The position numbers and the translations under genes were made by a program. DNA of 20,709 bases from a virus. Of this stretch, positions 15,301 to 20,709 are shown in pieces. Numbering within the stretch: position 1 is the first letter of the stretch; each line of letters begins with the position of its first letter. The stretch spans positions 1-20,709 of IMG/VR virus record IMGVR_UViG_3300042937_000502; one strand, written 5' to 3'. A model generated the notes under the pieces. The model searched no databases. It saw nothing but the letters and a program-made list of their open reading frames with translations, and was not told where the DNA came from.

Positions 15301-16790
15301 TCATATACTATAGTAATATCTTGTGTTATAGTATATGCTAATCCAGTTTCTACAACTAAGTTTATTGTTCCAGAACCTGTGATTGCTAAAGTTGTGGTTG
15401 AGTTACCGTTATATATGCTTCCATTTAGGCCGCTGGTGCCACTTGTGCCACTGGTTCCATTTTGTCCACTTGTTCCAGATGAACCACTAGTTCCACTTGT
15501 TCCGCTGCTGCCGCTTGAACCGTCTTCTCCGCTGGTTCCGCTACTGCCACTGCTGCCACTGGTTCCTGATGTGCCAGAAGAACCACTGCTTCCACTTGAC
15601 CCACTGCTTCCGCTGGTGCCACTTGTGCCGCTGCTACCATTTTGACCACTGGTTCCGCTGCTGCCATCTGTTCCGCTTGTGCCACTAGTTCCACTTGAAC
15701 CTGCTGTGCCACTGGTTCCACTGGTGCCACTTGTACCAGATGTGCCACTATAACTTAGTGCAAAAGATGCTGTAAGAGCCTGTAAAGCATAACTCGCAGT
15801 TCCTTGTAGGCTTCCTGTAACTCCACCATTAGCAACAAGAGGACCAGATACGGTCAAACTTCCTGTAACAAATGATACACTGCTTGTTACTATCTCTACA
15901 TTCAATACCTGAACTTGTATTGCTGATGCGGTGATTTGTCCAAAAGTAACATTGTTTGTGTTATTGAAAGCAAAGCCACCATTATTGCTCAACTGTTGCG
16001 AACTTGTTATAGTACCACCACTGCGTGCATAACTGGCACTATTGGCAAAACTAGCATAACTGGCTGTTCCGTTTAGAATGCCTTCTACATAACTTGCTGT
16101 TAGAGCATTGAACGCCCAAGAAGATGTAGCAGGTAATCCAGTTACATATGATGCGGTTAGTGCTTGTAAAGCATAACTGGCTGTGCCTGTAACCAATCCT
16201 TCTACATAACTGGCTGTCTTGGCATAACTGGCTGAAATAGCATTATCAACTACAAATCCACCAGCAACTATCAAACTTCCACTTACGGTAACATTGCCTA
16301 CAAAATCTACATTGCTGCCAGTAATGGTCATTACGTTACTGCCAGTAAGAATATATCTGTCTTTCCATATTGCTACTTGATTTGCTGTGCCTGCTCCAAT
16401 AACAGGCTGAACATATTCTATGTCAGCATTCCAAGTAACGGTAAATGATATTTGACGGCTGTATATACCAGTTATAATATCAAACTCATCTACGCTGCTG
16501 TCTAAAACTATTTGTATTTCACTATCATATCCATTCAGTAATGATATGATAAATGTACGCATCTCTTCTGCTTTTTCTATTGTCTGGGCCTTGCAATCAA
16601 ATGTAACCGTTTCATATCTTACACTTGGTCCATCCATCGTTTGTGTTCCGATGGTGTTGTCACGACTAAATACAACGCAAGGCAATTCTACGTTCTGGTT
16701 CTCAAACGTGCTTTCACTATAAACAGGAACCTGTAGATTATTATGAATTAGGCTGCGTAAGTTGTTATAATATTCTGTTATTCCTGCCAT
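12321..16790 (-). CDS. Giant fibre with an N-terminal tail-completion (DUF3168-like) domain and collagen-like repeats
   Basis: A 1489-residue protein. Residues 1-125 are a clear paralogue of the adjacent tail completion protein: both share VPVYxEST, QNVxLP, VVFSR or IVFSR, MDG, KAxTIEK and the FDI...IYxR ending. Residues about 180-250 carry TASYA/SASYA repeats. Gly-X-Y blocks lie at about 345-456 and 538-795, separated by a beta-type insert of about 80 residues. Next are TASYA repeats, a domain with FEEIAYVYNAEATTLNKGEV ending in NGYELDELHDV (about 890-1020), and YadA-like SIAIGG repeats (about 1095-1185). A further TASYA-rich end closes with MDMDTIWSYTGI. The N-terminal domain should dock at the head-tail junction, making this a candidate neck fibre. 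There is no obvious chaperone domain. The duplication and fusion are seen directly; the location in the virion is inferred. Confidence 0.85.
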   Translation of the reverse strand: MAGITEYYNNLRSLIHNNLQVPVYSESTFENQNVELPCVVFSRDNTIGTQTMDGPSVRYETVTFDCKAQTIEKAEEMRTFIISLLNGYDSEIQIVLDSSVDEFDIITGIYSRQISFTVTWNADIEYVQPVIGAGTANQVAIWKDRYILTGSNVMTITGSNVDFVGNVTVSGSLIVAGGFVVDNAISASYAKTASYVEGLVTGTASYALQALTASYVTGLPATSSWAFNALTASYVEGILNGTASYASFANSASYARSGGTITSSQQLSNNGGFAFNNTNNVTFGQITASAIQVQVLNVEIVTSSVSFVTGSLTVSGPLVANGGVTGSLQGTASYALQALTASFALSYSGTSGTSGTSGTSGTAGSSGTSGTSGTDGSSGTSGQNGSSGTSGTSGSSGSSGSSGSSGTSGTSGSSGSSGTSGEDGSSGSSGTSGTSGSSGTSGQNGTSGTSGTSGLNGSIYNGNSTTTLAITGSGTINLVVETGLAYTITQDITIVYDLSNWMDGTISSYNPSTGDLSVVIYASSGSGTYSVWQTNLNGAVGAAGSSGTSGSSGSSGTSGANGSSGTSGQNGSSGTSGTSGSSGTSGSSGTSGSSGSSGTSGQNGSSGTSGESGTSGSSGTSGLSGSSGTSGVNGSSGTSGQNGSSGTSGQNGSSGTSGQNGSSGTSGESGTSGSSGTSGSSGLTGSSGTSGVNGTSGTSGENGSSGTSGQNGSSGTSGESGTSGSSGTSGSSGSSGTSGLTGSSGTSGVNGTSGTSGQNGSSGTSGQNGTSGSSGTSGANGANGSSGTSGTSGTTPTSIDWNNITGITNTSQFAGTASYAITASYALNGGSGGTATTASYLLGDASSSYIQFAQTVNATDAVAQLTWNSDLGTLKLGLLGGNVNLPIGFEEIAYVYNAEATTLNKGEVVYASGSATDRIAVKRAAATSDATSARTLGIVAESIGSAQSGYVSTRGLVKDINTSMYNAGDLLYVSTSSGQLTNVKPQAPIHLVYAGIVTRVGAGNGSIFTLIQNGYELDELHDVRIVSPVDGQIIVKSGSLWINSNEVTQLTASNGIYTNDLYVSGSITGRNLYIPSGEDVSGGTVQIGPMPFQNNGLRNIVIGQNALSGSTLATAGGNDNIFIGTDNSQNLGLFTGQLNIAIGRGSKVSAADNTQISIGDYATATGEESIAIGGYASASAYETVIGSTNTIRTRLSGVISGSSAEIESITGSLRSNEITVGTIKSLPSTDLVLTIQNSYNSVAFTGINGEKVIFEGNSNKPTLTWWDSSNTRQTSIGNADPSGFYYEVDDTVYTGHIFKVSSQPYTNILSIKPAGVDIVGNLVVTGGSITGSLEGTASYANMALTASYALNAAGGGGGGGGTISSSFQLSNGGGEAFTTANNVTFGQVTSSNALLTSITASYMYASGSNIFGDNANDLHTFIGDILATGSVRISGSLFVNGTISGSISSSYAITSSYAVSSSFSATSSYALNIPVVTMDMDTIWSYTGI
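14408..15178 (-). repeat. Collagen-like Gly-X-Y block II of the giant fibre
   Basis: About 250 residues of uninterrupted Gly-X-Y-type triplets, mainly GTS, GSS, GQN, GES, GVN, GEN and GLT. There are no prolines. Codons for the same triplets vary, so the block is not a recent slippage product throughout. Confidence 0.9.
14539..15069 (-). repeat. Three tandem 171-180-base super-repeats inside block II
   Basis: A nearly identical stretch, encoding GLTGSSGTSGVNG or GLSGSSGTSGVNG, begins at 14539, 14710 and 14890 on the plus strand. The spacing is 171 and 180 bases, that is 19 and 20 triplets, which indicates segmental duplication of 57-60 residue units. The end of the third copy is approximate. 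Confidence 0.7.
15423..15750 (-). repeat. Collagen-like Gly-X-Y block I of the giant fibre
   Basis: About 110 residues of GTS/GSS/GTA/GQN/GED/GLN triplets, again without proline, between the first TASYA region and the globular insert. Confidence 0.9.
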
Positions 16791-16799
16791 ATGATTATT

Positions 16800-17156
16800 T
16801 TATTTGTAGATTACATTGAACACTATATCCCTATTATAAATAGCGGTGTTTATATCAAAATCGTTTGTTTCGGATGCTAATGCCATTTGATAATCATACG
16901 CATCTAATAGTGCTAAAAGAAAGTCGCGTATTTCTTCTACCTTTTCTATAGTTTTTGCTTTTATGCTAAAAACAACACTATCAAAATATGGACCAGAGCC
17001 ATCCATTATTTGACTGCTGCTAGTTGATATTCTGCTAAAAACAATGGCAGGCAGGCTTACATTTTGGTCTTGATATGTGCTTTCTGTATATACAGGCACT
17101 TCTAGTTGCTGATATACAAGTTCTCTTATAAAATCGTATGAGCCAGATGGGTTCAT
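16800..17156 (-). CDS. Tail completion / tail terminator-type protein (DUF3168, gp17-like)
   Basis: A 118-residue protein. IRELVYQQLEVPVYTES, LPAIVFSRI, VVFSIKAKTIEKVEEIRDFL and a C-terminal beta-strand NRDIVFNVIYK match DUF3168-type proteins, which close the head-proximal end of the tail and join it to the head. It follows the gp10-like gene with a 4-base overlap (ATGA), the usual place for this function. Nine bases after its stop begins the giant fibre whose first 125 residues are homologous to the whole of this protein (about 40-45 % identity by eye). It keeps the normal length for the family and is presumably the authentic structural copy. Confidence 0.85.
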   Translation of the reverse strand: MNPSGSYDFIRELVYQQLEVPVYTESTYQDQNVSLPAIVFSRISTSSSQIMDGSGPYFDSVVFSIKAKTIEKVEEIRDFLLALLDAYDYQMALASETNDFDINTAIYNRDIVFNVIYK

Positions 17157-17581
17157 TTTGTATATTTCTTTAGCCTTGACTCTAGTGCTTTTACAAACTT
17201 GTCAGTTAGTATTTGTGCATTATTCTGCATCGCATCTTCCATAAACTTATATCTTGGCTCTAATACATTAGCATAACGCCAAGGTACTCTTGGTCTGCCA
17301 TTTCTATCTGTTCCTCGCACATTTTTACTAACACCTGTGATAATCACTACAGTGCCATCTTTTTCGTATATAAGTTTTTTTCTTTTGATGCTGCTTTGTA
17401 ATAAGCCTGTATCTACTAAGCCATTGCTTTGTATGTTTCCTATCGCCGCATCAACAACTATTTTATTAGCACTATATGCCGCACTTACAATACTGCGTGC
17501 AGCAAACTCTTGACTTATACTTTGTAGTTTTTTGTCAAGTTCCTGTAGTCCTTTGATTTGTATTGATACAGCATCGGCCAT
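17153..17581 (-). CDS. HK97 gp10-like head-tail joining protein
   Basis: A 142-residue protein. The N-terminal helix IKGLQELDKKLQSISQEFAA and the segment NGLVDTGLLQSSIKRKK (L/V-DTG-L-L-x-SI) are hallmarks of HK97 gp10-family proteins. The motif PWRYANVLEPRYKFMEDAM near the C-terminus is also typical. It acts at the neck or in tail completion. Its start shares a base with the preceding stop (TAATG) and its stop overlaps the next start, so it lies in a tightly coupled cluster. Confidence 0.85.
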   Translation of the reverse strand: MADAVSIQIKGLQELDKKLQSISQEFAARSIVSAAYSANKIVVDAAIGNIQSNGLVDTGLLQSSIKRKKLIYEKDGTVVIITGVSKNVRGTDRNGRPRVPWRYANVLEPRYKFMEDAMQNNAQILTDKFVKALESRLKKYTK

Positions 17582-17895
17582 TAGTTTCTTCTTTCACCAG
17601 TGGCTTTGATATAACCATCATATACTAGTTCATCAACATATACGACGTTATACTTGTTTCCATCATATGTTATGTTGGCTTTTTCAGTAACATTAGCATT
17701 ATTACGCAGTGTAAAAATATATGTGGCTGTGTTGTATATATAGCCATTGTTTGTATTTTCGCCACCACCTTGTTTTTTTACATTGGCAAATAAAGATTGC
17801 GAAGCATAGTTCATTATGCTTTGACCAAATCTATCAACGCTGCTGCTGGTAGGATACTCCAGCATTATCTTTTCATCAAGTAAGCCGGGGTTCAT
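17581..17895 (-). CDS. Head-tail adaptor / head closure protein (SPP1 gp16-like)
   Basis: A 104-residue protein. The opening GLLDEKIMLEYPTSSSVDRF-GQ and the middle TATYIFTLRNN...ITYDGNKYNVVYVD follow the pattern of phage head-tail joining proteins (D-x-R-I/M-x-L, then R-x(n)-I-x-y-x-G-x-x-Y-x-I). It closes the portal channel after packaging. It starts 1 base after the connector stop, with no Shine-Dalgarno. Confidence 0.85.
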   Translation of the reverse strand: MNPGLLDEKIMLEYPTSSSVDRFGQSIMNYASQSLFANVKKQGGGENTNNGYIYNTATYIFTLRNNANVTEKANITYDGNKYNVVYVDELVYDGYIKATGERRN

Positions 17896-17896
17896 A

Positions 17897-18382
17897 TTAT
17901 TGTGGTTTTACAAGTTTGTATGGAGATAATAGAGCATCTACAGTATAGTTCAGCGGTGATGTAGATATACCGATTGCTTGTGGCAATCTATTTTCATACC
18001 AGTTATTGACCAGTATCATTTGTGCTATTCTTACATTAGTTGGTATGCTGCCGCTGTTTGCTACAGTAAATGTTATGTTGCCGCTAAAATATTCACCTTC
18101 TGGAATATAAGAATACCAACTTGCTGCTACTTCTTTTAGTGAGCCAGTAGATACAGTATTTACCGTTTGAGTGCTCAAAAATATATCACCACTGCTGCTC
18201 CATACATACATACTATGCGTACAAGCAGTAAAATCTCTATTACATTCCGCAGTTACTTGTTCATAACTGGCAGTAATAAGCGAACTAATCAACGTGTCAT
18301 CATCATTGAACTGAACACGTAAATAGTTTTTTGCTTCTGTTAGGGTAGGCCCGTAGTTTGATATATTTGTTCTGGTTCTCAT
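17897..18382 (-). CDS. Head-tail connector protein, HK97 gp6-like
   Basis: A 161-residue protein. The N-terminal TLTEAKNYLRVQFNDDDTLI followed by SSLITASYEQVTAECNRDF is the classic gp6-type opening. The C-terminal part has VRIAQMILVNNWYENR and VDALLSPYKLV, the standard ending of this family. It binds below the portal and links it to the adaptor. It is the first gene after the capsid terminator and has a promoter-like leader with two direct repeats. Confidence 0.9.
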   Translation of the reverse strand: MRTRTNISNYGPTLTEAKNYLRVQFNDDDTLISSLITASYEQVTAECNRDFTACTHSMYVWSSSGDIFLSTQTVNTVSTGSLKEVAASWYSYIPEGEYFSGNITFTVANSGSIPTNVRIAQMILVNNWYENRLPQAIGISTSPLNYTVDALLSPYKLVKPQ

Positions 18383-18384
18383 AT

Positions 18385-18415
18385 ACTATAAATAGAGGAT
18401 TATAACTATAAATAG
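18385..18415 (-). promoter_or_regulatory. Promoter/operator candidate with paired 11-base repeats
   Basis: Two exact copies of ACTATAAATAG (plus-strand sense, 18385-18395 and 18405-18415) are 20 bases apart, two helical turns. Between them the minus strand has a perfect TATAAT (18404 to 18399). No good -35 is present. The site lies between the capsid terminator and the connector gene. Confidence 0.45.
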
Positions 18416-18439
18416 CCTTATACAGAATAATAAATGGAT

Positions 18440-18468
18440 AAAAAAAGGCCCGCATTGCTGCGGGCCTT
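18440..18468 (-). terminator. Strong terminator after the major capsid gene
   Basis: A perfect 8-bp G/C-rich stem GGCCCGCA/TGCGGGCC (18447-18454 with 18459-18466), a 4-base loop, and six to seven T on the minus transcript. It lies 23 bases past the capsid stop. Confidence 0.95.
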
Positions 18469-18491
18469 AGTTATAGAGAACCTAACAAATA

Positions 18492-19673
18492 TTAGGCGAC
18501 GTTTGCGACCAACTTGACGAGCGAGTTGCCGTCAGTTAGAGCAGAGTCAAATCTCTTGTGTGCTCTCCAGCCGATATTGCCTTCAGCAGCATATAGTTCG
18601 TTGAGGCGTTGTAGCGAGTAGCCACCACGGTCACCGATTACGAAGTGCTGAGGATATAGCAATGCACCCATTACGCCAGTTGTGGACTGCCAAGTAGCAG
18701 GAGCGGCGTATGTAGTATATACTGGACGACCCAAGAATAGGTCTGGCTGACCAGCCTGAACGGAAACTTCCCACAGGTATGTACCAGCGGTAGAAGCCTT
18801 CAACTGACGCATCTGGGAAGCGAGACCATCGCCAACGATCCAGACGGCTTCCTGACGACGATTGCCTGGCATCTTGTAGTATGCAGCAATCATATTGTCC
18901 AGAAGAGCAGAACCTGTGCTTGAACCAAGGTTTTGGCTCAATGCAGCGTTTCCACCAGCAGTCGTGTAGCGGAGGATACCGCGTGGTTCATTTGTGCCTG
19001 AACCAGAGACGAATGCTTTTTCTTCCAAGTTGCCGAAGCCAATACCCATTTCAGCAGCGAGTGTGCTTTCCAAGTCGGTAGAAGCGTCCTGCAAGAGTTC
19101 TTCCGAGACCTTGATGAGGGCGGTAGCCTTATAAGCACCAAGTGTAGCAGAACTGAACGAAACGTCTGTTTCAGAGTATGAAGCAGATGGGTTCTGGTCC
19201 TTGAACACTGCGGTGACACCACTTCCAACGATTGGAAGAGTTGTGGTGCTGGTGGTCTGGATGGTGCGAGCACCAATACGACGCATTACAGAGTTCTGTA
19301 GAAGAGTGCGTTGAATGGTTTGCAGAAGAATGACAGGAACATTGACGCCACCTTCGCTGGTGCTGAAACTGTTCAACTGACGTAGTTCGTCGGTGTTGCC
19401 GGTGCGAACATATGTCAAGAAGGCTGAACGATATTCATCTTCACTTGGACCAGTTTTGCTGTTGATGGCACGCTTGTCTAGTACTTCACCCATCTTGCCG
19501 TTGATTGCGTCAAAGCGAACTTCGGCTTCAATCTGCTTGGTGAGTTTGTTGTATTCATTTTCCAAAGCGTCAAACTTTGCGTAGTCGCCTTCGGAACGTT
19601 TATCAGAGGCAATATCCATAATGTTTTTCATCTGGGAATATACCTCGTTGCGGGTTTTTAGTAGATTACTCAT
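18492..19673 (-). CDS. Major capsid protein, HK97 gp5 family
   Basis: A 393-residue protein. Residues about 1-70 are helical and charged (LLKTRNEVYSQMKNIMD, then FDALENEYNKLTKQIEAEVR), matching the delta/scaffold domain removed by the protease. The folded part starts near 76 (SEDEYRSAFLTYVRTG). Hallmarks of the HK97 fold follow: EGGVNVPVILLQTI, KVSEELLQDA and LEEKAFVSGSGTNEPRGIL (216-234). The end is HKRFDSALTDGNSLVKLV. It builds the icosahedral shell. It lies directly after the protease, has a Shine-Dalgarno and a strong terminator, and uses more C-ending codons than its neighbours, all in keeping with very high expression. I cannot tell whether it cross-links as HK97 does. Confidence 0.97.
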   Translation of the reverse strand: MSNLLKTRNEVYSQMKNIMDIASDKRSEGDYAKFDALENEYNKLTKQIEAEVRFDAINGKMGEVLDKRAINSKTGPSEDEYRSAFLTYVRTGNTDELRQLNSFSTSEGGVNVPVILLQTIQRTLLQNSVMRRIGARTIQTTSTTTLPIVGSGVTAVFKDQNPSASYSETDVSFSSATLGAYKATALIKVSEELLQDASTDLESTLAAEMGIGFGNLEEKAFVSGSGTNEPRGILRYTTAGGNAALSQNLGSSTGSALLDNMIAAYYKMPGNRRQEAVWIVGDGLASQMRQLKASTAGTYLWEVSVQAGQPDLFLGRPVYTTYAAPATWQSTTGVMGALLYPQHFVIGDRGGYSLQRLNELYAAEGNIGWRAHKRFDSALTDGNSLVKLVANVA

Positions 19674-19679
19674 ACTTAT

Positions 19680-19685
19680 TTCCTT
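19680..19685 (-). promoter_or_regulatory. Shine-Dalgarno AAGGAA of the capsid gene
   Basis: AAGGAA lies 6 bases before the capsid ATG at 19673, one of the few Shine-Dalgarno sites in the window. Confidence 0.75.
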
Positions 19686-19720
19686 ATTTTATTGTTATTG
19701 TTGTTTTTATTGACTGAGCA

Positions 19721-19735
19721 CGAGGTTGTGCCTCG
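19721..19735 (-). other. Small hairpin between protease and capsid genes
   Basis: CGAGG and CCTCG pair across a 5-base loop; an overlapping GCAC/GTGC pairing is an alternative. There is no following T tract, so it is not a normal terminator. It could be an RNA-processing or stability element in front of the capsid message. Confidence 0.35.
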
Positions 19736-19744
19736 GCAAAAGTT

Positions 19745-20431
19745 TTATTTTTTATCCAATGATAAAAACTTGAAACGCAGGTCATAGTCCTTGCTTTTAT
19801 CAGCCTTTTGTACTTCTGGCTGAACAACTGCTGGCGTTTCTGGTGCTTTGTCTTCTTTTCTAACTTCTGGAGCAGGAGCATCAACTTTTTCTCCTTGTTC
19901 CTTGTCCAAGTTTTCCACAAAATCTTCATTACGCATAACACTCAGCGTTGTTTCACTATATGCTGGGCTGGATACAACACTAACTTCACGTAGATTTAGG
20001 CTTTGTATTTCACGTATCTTTTCTCCGCTGCGAACATAGTTCTTGCTGCGTGGGCTGTTGAAGCCAAAACTAAAGCCACGTAGGTCTCCACGTTCAGCAC
20101 TAACCAGTGTATCATCTCCGTATGATGTCTTTGGAACATCAATCTTTACATAAAGTCCATCAGCCCTGTCTTCCAACATTAGGGTTCCTGCTGACTTACG
20201 ACCGAGCAAATAAACAGGATTATGCTCCTTGAAAGCCAATACATCATTCTTGTCTATGCTTTCTCTCAAAGCACCCGGCATAATGATTTCACGAAACTTG
20301 TCTCCGCTCATTGTGCGAAGTTCATTGCTCATACTATTATAAACTACGGCTCTGCCAGTAATGACACGATTTTCTTTGTCAATCTTGACATCCTCCATCA
20401 TATATCCTCTGTATTCTAGATTATCTTTCAT
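19745..20431 (-). CDS. Prohead protease, HK97 gp4 family
   Basis: A 228-residue protein. VITGRAVVYNSMS and FREIIMPGALRESI are the usual N-terminal blocks of the HK97-type (U35-like) serine protease. The catalytic His is in FKEHNP (H70), the Ser in RGFSFGF (S121), and the third conserved acid in LREVSVVSSPAY (E149). It trims the capsid scaffold domain and itself during head maturation. After residue 175 the protein is a low-complexity tail rich in Glu, Pro, Lys and Val (VDAPAPEVRKEDKAPETPAV), ending in a short basic segment. This extension is longer than the core needs and may be a scaffolding region. There is no Shine-Dalgarno; the first ATG after the portal stop was chosen. Confidence 0.93.
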   Translation of the reverse strand: MKDNLEYRGYMMEDVKIDKENRVITGRAVVYNSMSNELRTMSGDKFREIIMPGALRESIDKNDVLAFKEHNPVYLLGRKSAGTLMLEDRADGLYVKIDVPKTSYGDDTLVSAERGDLRGFSFGFNSPRSKNYVRSGEKIREIQSLNLREVSVVSSPAYSETTLSVMRNEDFVENLDKEQGEKVDAPAPEVRKEDKAPETPAVVQPEVQKADKSKDYDLRFKFLSLDKK

Positions 20432-20446
20432 AGTATATAAATAGTA

Positions 20447-20709
20447 TTATTGTTGTAAAATAGACCCAGTTGCTGGGGCATTGTATATTACGCCAAAGTT
20501 CAATGGACGAACATAATCATCGCCACCCTTTTCGGCTGGGATGTTGATGCCGCTGTCTTCTTCTTCATTGACTTGATTTGCGGTCATTACGCCGTGCTCA
20601 AGAGCAAATCTATAATATTCTATTCTGGTCTTGACATCGCCTCTAAGCAGTCCATTGACATTGAAATTCACATACACTTCATCGTCATCATCAAGCATTT
20701 GTTTTTGTA
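20447..20709 (-). CDS. Portal protein, C-terminal part (partial)
   Basis: The frame is open to the right edge; residues QKQ precede the internal Met at 20698, so that Met is not a real start. LLRGDVKTRIEYYRFALEHG followed by VMTANQVNEEED, and GGDDYVRPLNFG later, match the C-terminus of HK97-family portals (LLRGDxKxRxEYY...G..T.NE.R). The portal forms the dodecameric DNA channel at one head vertex. Its place before the protease and capsid genes confirms the call. The large N-terminal part lies outside the window. Confidence 0.9.
   Translation of the reverse strand, partial: QKQMLDDDDEVYVNFNVNGLLRGDVKTRIEYYRFALEHGVMTANQVNEEEDSGINIPAEKGGDDYVRPLNFGVIYNAPATGSILQQ

Noticed and set aside
15379-15645. 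Plus-strand open frame of Pro-Leu-Val repeats
   Set aside because: It is the antisense shadow of the collagen-like block; repeat periodicity keeps the frame open.
14894-15748. Minus-strand frames rich in Val/Ala/Gln repeats
   Set aside because: Out-of-frame readings of the Gly-X-Y repeats; the main frame is intact across the whole region.
14408-15750. CRISPR-like regularly spaced repeats
   Set aside because: The repeats are in-frame triplets of a protein with variable codons and no unique spacers.
18387-18414. TATAAATA as T4-type late promoters
   Set aside because: They read in the plus direction, away from the genes, and another copy lies inside the coding region near 16837.
19684-19941. 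Minus-strand 85-residue Lys-rich frame
   Set aside because: Out of frame with, and fully explained by, the protease C-terminal low-complexity tail.
20447-20698. Separate 83-residue gene starting at the Met at 20698
   Set aside because: The frame stays open to the window edge and the sequence is the C-terminus of a portal protein.
1-20709. tRNA genes or attachment sites
   Set aside because: No cloverleaf-like sequence or long terminal direct repeat was seen; the window does not include an integrase.

Overview
This window is the structural-gene block of a tailed bacteriophage (or a prophage of one) with a long tail tube, that is, siphovirus-like with an HK97-type head. Almost every gene lies on the minus strand, so the biological order runs from right to left. 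The DNA is AT-rich (about 40 % GC by eye). Most start codons have no Shine-Dalgarno sequence and sit in A/T-rich leaders. No tRNA, rRNA, integrase, CRISPR array or host gene is visible, and the host cannot be named from this sequence alone.

Head and neck (20709 to 16800): the C-terminal end of a portal protein, an HK97-family prohead protease, and the major capsid protein followed by a strong terminator. After a probable new promoter come a gp6-like connector, a head-tail adaptor, an HK97 gp10-like protein and a DUF3168-type tail completion protein. Genes from the adaptor onward overlap by 1-4 bases, as expected for a translationally coupled operon.

Appendage module (16790 to 9183): next to the tail completion gene is a paralogue of it whose product continues into a 1489-residue fibre. 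The fibre has TASYA repeats, two proline-free Gly-X-Y collagen-like blocks, a globular insert, a YadA-like beta-roll segment and further TASYA repeats. It is followed by a glycine-rich fibre-like protein, a small beta-type protein, a six-repeat Kelch-like propeller protein, a coiled-coil protein and an 81-residue protein. A fibre joined to a neck component suggests a head-tail-junction (collar) fibre rather than a tail-tip fibre. This is the most interesting system in the window.

Homing-type cluster (9139 to 6431): an unusual protein with two homing-endonuclease-like helix-turn-helix repeats, a small plus-strand gene, and a plus-strand HNH endonuclease bracketed by terminators surround the major tail protein gene. 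A stand-alone NUMOD3 protein lies just after it. The intergenic DNA also carries a possible small RNA, an operator-like dyad and several copies of the octamer ATACTTAT.

Distal tail (6427 to 1): two overlapping tail-assembly-chaperone-like genes, an 825-residue tape measure with a four-copy DP repeat, two distal tail/hub proteins, a small NlpC/P60-like protein, and a J-like tip attachment protein that runs off the left edge. Together these genes encode head assembly and maturation, closure of the neck, tail-tube polymerisation to a measured length, and the tip that contacts the host. The appendage module presumably adds extra receptor-binding or surface-attachment structures.
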